From Deltaproteobacteria bacterium (GTDB taxonomy: Bacteria; Myxococcota_A; Polyangia; Polyangiales; Ga0077539), in contig CANMAT010000326.1 of assembly GCA_947494865.1 (NCBI GenBank), forward strand, positions 1 through 5,505: 5,505 nt of DNA. Direction: 5' to 3'. Made by a program: the position numbers and the translations under genes. Of this stretch, positions 1 to 4,180 are shown piece by piece (position 1 is the first letter of the stretch; the number at the start of each line of letters is the position of its first letter). The notes under the pieces were generated by a model, which did no database searches, had not been told where the DNA came from, and was given only the letters and a program-made list of their open reading frames with translations.

Positions 1-1
1 C

Positions 2-568
2 GGCGAGCGCGCGCGCCTCGTCGACCGCGCGCTGGTCATCGTGGCCGAGCACGAGCTCAACCCGTCGACCTTCGCCGCGCGCATCGCGGCCTCGGCGGGG
101 GCGAGCCTCACGGCGTGCCTCCTCGCCGCGGCGGCCACCATGACGGGACCGCGCCACGGCCGCATGAGCGACGCGCTCGAAGACCTCGTCGCGAGCGCCC
201 CCAGCGAGGCCGCGATGATCGCCGCGCTGCGCGCCGAGGCGGCGCGGGGCGGCGCGATCCCGGGCTTCGGTCACCCGATGTACCCGCAGGGAGACCCGCG
301 CGCCGCGCACCTCTTCGCGATGGCCGACGCGCTCGCCGTGAGCACGCCCGAGGCCCGGCGCTTTCGCGCGGCGCTCGCGGTGCTACGCGAGCTCGGGCAC
401 GCGCCGCCCAACCTCGACGCGGGCCTCGTCGCGCTGCGCATCGCGCTGGGCCTCCCGTGCGGGAGCGCCGCGGGCCTCTTCGCGCTCGGCCGCACGGCGG
501 GCTGGGCCGCGCACGCGATGGAGCAGCGCGCCGACCCGTCGCCGCTGCGCCCCCGCGCGCGCTCGTAG
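2..568 (+). CDS. Citrate synthase-family protein, C-terminal part (5' end outside window)
   Basis: The frame is open from the first full codon of the window (position 2) to the TAG at 566-568, giving 188 visible residues. This is roughly the C-terminal half of a citrate or 2-methylcitrate synthase, which condenses an acyl-CoA with oxaloacetate in the cytoplasm. Family landmarks appear in the right order: EHELNPSTFAAR near the visible N-terminus; GPRHG with the active-site His at 155-157; PGFGHPMYPQGDPRA with the second His at 272-274; NLDAGL with the catalytic Asp at 416-418; LFALGRTAGWAAHAMEQ; and the C-terminal RPRAR that helps bind substrate. All three catalytic residues are therefore present. 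The loop reads GHP where classical enzymes have GHRVY, which marks a divergent subgroup. Some such proteins carry an N-terminal helix-turn-helix domain, but that part is outside the window. Whether the substrate is acetyl-CoA or propionyl-CoA cannot be told. The gene converges on the minus-strand operon. Confidence 0.9.
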   Translation, partial: GERARLVDRALVIVAEHELNPSTFAARIAASAGASLTACLLAAAATMTGPRHGRMSDALEDLVASAPSEAAMIAALRAEAARGGAIPGFGHPMYPQGDPRAAHLFAMADALAVSTPEARRFRAALAVLRELGHAPPNLDAGLVALRIALGLPCGSAAGLFALGRTAGWAAHAMEQRADPSPLRPRARS

Positions 569-596
569 GCCCCGCGCAGAAGCCCGTGATCGCGGC

Positions 597-739
597 CTAT
601 CGACCGGCCGACTGCTCCATCAGCGCCTTGAGGCCGCTCACCACGGCGCGATCCTCAGCCCGACCAACTTCTTCACCTTCGCGTTAACGAACTACTCCGC
701 CCCCGTGTGCCCGCCCGGCTTAGCCCTGCAACGGACCGC
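597..739 (-). pseudogene. Possible decayed C-terminus of an unidentified gene
   Basis: Between the two converging genes, the minus strand shows two adjacent coding-like stretches in different frames. The upstream one reads KPGGHTGAE, then a TAG (692-694), then FVNAKVKKLVGL, and stops at 638-640. The other frame overlaps it and reads EDRAVVSGLKALMEQSAGR to a TAG at 597-599. Joined by a frameshift near 655, they give a helical, protein-like C-terminus with ordinary codon choice. This looks like a gene end broken by one nonsense change and one frameshift. I do not recognise the family. The alternative is that this is spacer DNA that happens to read well, since high-GC DNA has few stops. No start codon or ribosome site was found. 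Confidence 0.25.
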
Positions 740-747
740 TCACGGCA

Positions 748-760
748 GCCTGAGACAGGC
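748..760. terminator. Small hairpin between convergent genes
   Basis: GCCTG (748-752) and CAGGC (756-760) form a perfect 5-bp stem with a 3-nt loop, starting 3 nt past the stop codon of the VWA gene. It could stop transcripts from that gene. There is no U-tract on either strand, so it is not a canonical intrinsic terminator. The stem is short enough to occur by chance in DNA of this GC content. Confidence 0.15.
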
Positions 761-763
761 GTA

Positions 764-1684
764 TCAGCGCTTCGTGTGCGCGGCGTACCAGGGCGTGAGG
801 GCGCGAATGGTGGCCTGCGTGCGATCCTCTGCGGCGCCGCTCGCGCGCAGCACGTCGGCCGCGTGGGCGAGGTCGCGCACGACGCCCTCGCTCAGGGCCA
901 CGAGCAGGGCCGAGGCGGTGCAGGTGTCGACGGCGCCCTCGAGGCAGATCGTGTTGTCACCGAAATGCTCGCGCCAGAAGGGCTCCACCGCGCGCCGCCC
1001 CTGGTCGGGAATGATGAAGAACGGGTTCCATTTCGCGCGCAGCTCGGTCATCACGGCGGGCAGGGGCACATCCACCTGCGGGTCGTAGCCGAGCACCTTG
1101 GTCACCGTCTCGCGGGGCACCGCGGGGTAGGCCTCTTCGTCGCCCGTCATGAAGAGGTAGCCCTTGCGCTGGCGCTTCTCCCACCCGTCTACGAGGGTGT
1201 GCCGCGCGGCGAAGTAGAGCGCGAGCTCGTAGCTCTCGCCGCCCTGGAGCGGGCCCGCGTACGCGTTGCCGCGCTGCCCGTTGAAGAGCGACGTCATGGT
1301 GAGCCACTGGTCCATGAGCTCGGCGGTCGATTCGAACTGGCCCACCTGCAGCGGCGTCGCGTCGTAGCGCGCGTCGGCGAAGGCCATGAACAGAATCTGC
1401 GGGTGTGCGATGCCGCAGTCGAGCAGCACCTTCATGAAGCGCGGCAGCTCGCGCCGCGCCAGGAGGTCGGGGATGTCTCCCATCGATCCGCTGATGTCGA
1501 GCGCGAACACGATGCCCACCGCGTCGGGGTGCTCGGCGCTGTCGCGGCACTCGCGCGCGCGCACGCCTTTCGGGTTCATCTTCGCGTGCACGTCGCCCTT
1601 CGCGAAGACCTGCGACGCCGTCTGGTTGGCCCGCGCCGACGTGATGGCCTGGTGCGCCTCGTAGCTGTATCCGCCGTATCCCAT
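764..1684 (-). CDS. VWA (von Willebrand factor A) domain protein, MIDAS intact
   Basis: The product is 306 residues, probably cytoplasmic: no signal peptide or membrane segment is visible. It begins MGYGGYSYEAHQA. A VWA domain follows, starting near residue 55. VGIVFALDISGSMGD carries the metal-ion-dependent adhesion motif D63-x-S65-x-S67, and GYLFMTGDE (175-183) supplies the later Asp (D182). GGESYELALYFAA (148-160) sits where VWA domains usually place a Thr, so the third metal ligand may be replaced by Glu or Ser. VWA proteins bind partner proteins through a chelated divalent metal; the partner here is unknown. I chose the ATG at 1684 because the conserved-looking sequence begins there, although no Shine-Dalgarno precedes it. 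An in-frame GTG at 1714, with GGGG 8 nt upstream, would add 10 residues. It is the third gene in line after the hydratase and carboxylase genes, 77 nt downstream of the latter, and may be co-transcribed with them. Confidence 0.85.
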   Translation of the reverse strand: MGYGGYSYEAHQAITSARANQTASQVFAKGDVHAKMNPKGVRARECRDSAEHPDAVGIVFALDISGSMGDIPDLLARRELPRFMKVLLDCGIAHPQILFMAFADARYDATPLQVGQFESTAELMDQWLTMTSLFNGQRGNAYAGPLQGGESYELALYFAARHTLVDGWEKRQRKGYLFMTGDEEAYPAVPRETVTKVLGYDPQVDVPLPAVMTELRAKWNPFFIIPDQGRRAVEPFWREHFGDNTICLEGAVDTCTASALLVALSEGVVRDLAHAADVLRASGAAEDRTQATIRALTPWYAAHTKR

Positions 1685-1686
1685 GG

Positions 1687-1759
1687 CCGGGAGCTGGCGC
1701 CCGGACAGGTGCACCGTCAAGGCCCCGTCGCACGCGCGCGGGGCCTCCGCCCTGGAGGC
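1687..1759 (-). promoter_or_regulatory. Gap between carboxylase and VWA genes with overlapping hairpins
   Basis: Three inverted repeats lie in this 77-nt gap. GCCTCC/GGAGGC (1743-1748 with 1754-1759, 5-nt loop) starts just after the carboxylase stop. GGCCCC/GGGGCC (1721-1726 with 1740-1745) shares bases with the first, so the two cannot form together. CCGGG/CCCGG (1687-1691 with 1700-1704) ends 2 nt before the VWA ATG, where a ribosome site would sit. There are no U-tracts. The arrangement could reduce or tune expression of the VWA gene. Such short GC stems are common by chance here, so this is only a candidate. Confidence 0.2.
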
Positions 1760-1761
1760 GC

Positions 1762-3291
1762 TCAGACGGGGAGCACCATGTGGTGCTTGGCGGGCCGCGC
1801 CTCGTGCTTCGAGGCGAGCCGCGCGAAGCGGCGCGAGAGCTCGCTGCGCAGCGCGTCGAAGGGCACCACCGCGTCGACCACCAGCTCGCCCGCGAGCTTG
1901 TAGAGGTCGATGTCTTCGCGGTACTCCGAGCGCAGCTTGTCGACGAAGGCGACGCGCTCGGGGCCCTCGGGCACCTCTTGAATCTTGTTGAAGTACACGG
2001 CGTTCACGGCCGCGTTGGGGCCCATCACGGCGATCGAGGCCGTGGGGAGCGCGAGGCACGCGTCGGGCTCGAAGGCCGGGCCGCACATCGCGTAGAGGCC
2101 CGCGCCGTAGGCCTTGCGCACCACCACCGAGAGCTTGGGCACCTTGGCCTCGCTCACCGCGGCGATCATCTTGGCGCCCGCGCGAATGATGCCCTCGCGC
2201 TCCACCTTGGTGCCGATCATGAAGCCCGGCACGTCGGCGAGATACAGCAGCGGGATGTTGAACGCGTCGCACAGCCAGATGAAGCGCGCGGCCTTGTCGG
2301 CGCTGTCGACGAAGAGCACGCCGCCCTTGTAGAAGGGGTTGTTGGCCACGATGCCCACGGCCTGCCCCTCGATGCGCGCGAAGGCCGTGATGAGCTCCTG
2401 CGCGAAGAGCTTCTTCACCTCGAGGTAGCTGTCACGATCGACCACCTCGCGAATGAGGTGCTCCATCTTGAAGGGCTTGTTCTCATCGATGGGAACAATC
2501 TGCTCGAGCGTCTTGCCCGAGCGCTCGGGCTCCACGGCCTCGATGCGCGCGGACTTCTCGTGCCAGTTCTGCGGCATGTACGCGAGGTAGCGCTTGGCCC
2601 ACGCGATGGCGTCGTCTTCGGTCTTGGCGAGCACGTCGCCGCAGCCCGAAACCGAGCAGTGCATGCGCGCGCCGCCCATCTCTTCGAGCGTCACCTTCTC
2701 GCCGATTACCATCTCGGCCATGCGCGGCGAGCCCAGGTACATGCTCGCGTTGCCCTCGACCATGATCACCACGTCGCAGAAGGCCGGGATGTACGCCCCG
2801 CCCGCGGCGCTCGGCCCGAAGAGCAGACAGATCTGCGGGATCTGCCCCGACATCTGAACCTGGTTGTAGAAGATGCGCCCCGCCCCACGGCGCCCCGGAA
2901 ACATCTCCACCTGATCGGTGATGCGCGCCCCGGCCGAGTCGACCAGATAGAAGAGCGGACAGCGCAGGTCTTTGGCGATCTCTTGAATGCGCAGAATCTT
3001 CTCGACGGTGCGCCAGCCCCACGAGCCTGCCTTGATGGTCGAGTCGTTGGCCATGATGGCCACGGTGCGACCGCCCACGGTGGCCGTACCCGTCACGACA
3101 CCGTCGGCGGGGAGGTCTGCCTCGCGGTTGTTGGCGAGGGCGGCCTCTTCGACGAAGCTGCCCGCGTCGATGAGGCGCGCGATGCGCTCGCGGGCGAAGA
3201 GCTTGTGCTCCTTGGCGTTCTTCTGGTGATACTTCTCGGCGCCGCCGCGCTCGACGCGCGCGAGGGTCTCTTTAAGCTTCGCGTCCGACAT
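1762..3291 (-). CDS. Acyl-CoA carboxylase beta (carboxyltransferase) subunit
   Basis: The product is 509 residues, the usual full length for these beta subunits, and it acts in the cytoplasm. It transfers a carboxyl group from carboxybiotin on the alpha subunit to an acyl-CoA. Two crotonase-fold halves are visible. The N-half has FARERIARLID (32-42), DSAGARITDQ (118-127), the oxyanion loop GPSAAGGAYIP (159-169) and a long block, NASMYLGSPRMAEMVIGEKV (181-200), followed by EEMGGARMHC. The C-half has FKMEHLIREVVD, PFYKGGVLF, DVPGFMIGTKVE (353-364) and KAYGAGLYAMCGPAF (393-407). The N-half lacks the GGANLPRQ and GSCTAGGAY signatures of methylcrotonyl-CoA carboxylase, yet the C-half YGAGxYxMCG resembles that enzyme. 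The substrate (propionyl-, methylcrotonyl- or other CoA) is therefore left open. The start is supported by GGGGAGAG just upstream. It lies 2 nt downstream of the hydratase gene, so translation is probably coupled. No alpha subunit gene is in the window. Confidence 0.93.
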   Translation of the reverse strand: MSDAKLKETLARVERGGAEKYHQKNAKEHKLFARERIARLIDAGSFVEEAALANNREADLPADGVVTGTATVGGRTVAIMANDSTIKAGSWGWRTVEKILRIQEIAKDLRCPLFYLVDSAGARITDQVEMFPGRRGAGRIFYNQVQMSGQIPQICLLFGPSAAGGAYIPAFCDVVIMVEGNASMYLGSPRMAEMVIGEKVTLEEMGGARMHCSVSGCGDVLAKTEDDAIAWAKRYLAYMPQNWHEKSARIEAVEPERSGKTLEQIVPIDENKPFKMEHLIREVVDRDSYLEVKKLFAQELITAFARIEGQAVGIVANNPFYKGGVLFVDSADKAARFIWLCDAFNIPLLYLADVPGFMIGTKVEREGIIRAGAKMIAAVSEAKVPKLSVVVRKAYGAGLYAMCGPAFEPDACLALPTASIAVMGPNAAVNAVYFNKIQEVPEGPERVAFVDKLRSEYREDIDLYKLAGELVVDAVVPFDALRSELSRRFARLASKHEARPAKHHMVLPV

Positions 3292-3293
3292 TT

Positions 3294-4082
3294 TTACTCT
3301 CCCCGGTAGACGGGCTTGCGCTTCTCGGCGAAGGCCGCGAGGGCCTCGCGTCGATCGGTCGATTGGAGCGTCTTCTCGTAGCAGCGCGCCTCGAGGTCGA
3401 GGCCCGCTTCGAAGTCGAGGTCGGCGCCCTCGTCGACCGCCTCCATCGCCGCCGCGAGCGCGATGGGCGCGCCCGTCACGAGGTGCGCGGTGAGCTTCTT
3501 CGCCGCATCGACCGCGCGCTCGCCCACATCAGCGACGGCCGTCACGAGGCCCAGCGCGAGGGCCTCGGGCGCGGCGATGCGACGGCCCAGAAGAATGAGC
3601 TCCTTGGCCTTGCCGGTGCCCACGAGGCGCGGCAGGCGTTGCGTGCCGCCGGCGCCCGGAATGATCGCGAGCGTCGTCTCGGGCAGCCCCACGAGCGCGG
3701 TCGCAGCGGCCACGCGGAGGTCGCACGCGAGGGCGAGTTCGAAGCCGCCGCCGAGGGCCACGCCGTTGAGGGCGGCCACCACGGGCTTCGCGCAGCGGTC
3801 GATGACGCCGAAGCTCTCGCGGTAGTAGCCGAGCATCGCGCGCACGTCGTCGTCGGTCATGCCCTTGCGCTCTTTGAGGTCGGCGCCCGCGCAGAAGGCC
3901 TTGTCGCCCGCGCCGGTGAGAATCACCACGCGCACGGTCGCGTCGGCCGAGAGCGCGCGAAACACGTCGCCGAGCTCGCGCACGAGGGCGCGCGAGAGGG
4001 AGTTCATCGCGTCGGGGCGGTTGAGGGTGACGACGGCCCACCCGCCGTCGCGCTCGAGGGTCACGTTCTCGTAGGTGCTCAT
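3294..4082 (-). CDS. Enoyl-CoA hydratase/isomerase, AUH (methylglutaconyl-CoA hydratase)-like
   Basis: The product is 262 residues, the normal size for a single-domain crotonase. It is expected to hydrate a 2-enoyl-CoA in the cytoplasm. VTLNRPDAMNSLS (18-30) opens the fold. CAGADLKER (64-72) gives the first oxyanion-hole amide. GVALGGGFELALACD (107-121) carries the first catalytic Glu (E115), and LPETTLAIIPGAGGTQRLPR (133-152) carries the second (E135). AKELI follows, and the C-terminus YEKTLQSTDRREAL with FAEKRKPVYRGE matches the pattern of AUH, the hydratase of leucine breakdown. CAGADLKER and the C-terminal match favour 3-methylglutaconyl-CoA as substrate; this is inference. I chose the ATG at 4082 because the family sequence starts at MSTYENVTLERDGG. 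The frame stays open to an ATG at 4208, but that would overlap the divergent gene and add 42 unrelated residues. No good Shine-Dalgarno precedes 4082. It is the first gene of the minus-strand operon. Confidence 0.92.
   Translation of the reverse strand: MSTYENVTLERDGGWAVVTLNRPDAMNSLSRALVRELGDVFRALSADATVRVVILTGAGDKAFCAGADLKERKGMTDDDVRAMLGYYRESFGVIDRCAKPVVAALNGVALGGGFELALACDLRVAAATALVGLPETTLAIIPGAGGTQRLPRLVGTGKAKELILLGRRIAAPEALALGLVTAVADVGERAVDAAKKLTAHLVTGAPIALAAAMEAVDEGADLDFEAGLDLEARCYEKTLQSTDRREALAAFAEKRKPVYRGE
3297..3304 (-). promoter_or_regulatory. Ribosome binding site of the carboxylase beta gene
   Basis: The minus strand reads GGGGAGAG, then TAAAA, then ATG at 3291. The GGAG core is about 7 nt from the start codon, which fixes the carboxylase start. 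The site lies inside the last codons (Gly-Glu) of the hydratase gene, whose TAA stop ends 2 nt before the ATG. This implies a shared transcript and probably translational coupling. Confidence 0.8.
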
Positions 4083-4108
4083 CGGAGGGCGCGGACGGTA
4101 CTTCGCCC

Positions 4109-4125
4109 CCTCGCGGAATGCGAGG
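4109..4125 (-). promoter_or_regulatory. Hairpin in the leader of the hydratase operon
   Basis: CCTCGC (4109-4114) and GCGAGG (4120-4125) pair perfectly over 6 bp with a 5-nt loop. The hairpin ends about 26 nt upstream of the hydratase ATG. It could be a leader-RNA structure or part of an operator. No function can be assigned from sequence alone. Confidence 0.2.
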
Positions 4126-4142
4126 CTGTCGGTGATCCCCCA

Positions 4143-4148
4143 TTGACA
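4143..4148 (+). promoter_or_regulatory. Candidate -35 box for the kinase-like gene
   Basis: A perfect TTGACA lies 33 bp before the ATG at 4181, in a sequence otherwise almost entirely G/C. No convincing -10 box stands 16-18 bp downstream: the sequence there is around CAACGC. The call therefore rests on the -35 hexamer alone. Confidence 0.25.
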
Positions 4149-4180
4149 CTGTGCGCGCTGGCGTCCAACGCTGCGCGGCG

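Larger units (their letters stand above)
4083..4180. promoter_or_regulatory. Divergent intergenic region (likely promoters both ways)
   Basis: These 98 bp separate the start codons of the minus-strand operon and the plus-strand kinase-like gene. If both starts are right, the region must hold the promoters of both, unless the genes have none of their own. Apart from the hairpin and the TTGACA box listed separately, I see no clear operator palindrome or -10 box. Neither gene has a strong Shine-Dalgarno, so leaderless or weakly initiated translation is possible. Confidence 0.5.

Noticed and set aside
593..610. CGGCC/GGCCG inverted repeat after the citrate synthase-family gene as a terminator
   Set aside because: It is only a 5-bp stem with an 8-nt loop and no U-tract, overlapping the possible gene remnant. 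This is expected by chance at this GC content.
1685..2272. Extension of the VWA reading frame upstream across the carboxylase gene
   Set aside because: Upstream residues are an Arg/Ala/Gly-rich shadow of the carboxylase gene. Family-like sequence begins at MGYGGYSYEAHQ.
1780..3309. Plus-strand open frame of 509 codons opposite the carboxylase gene
   Set aside because: It is the antisense image of a well-supported gene. Its product is rich in His, Arg, Ala, Gly and Glu with no family pattern, as expected when G/C third positions remove stops from the other strand.
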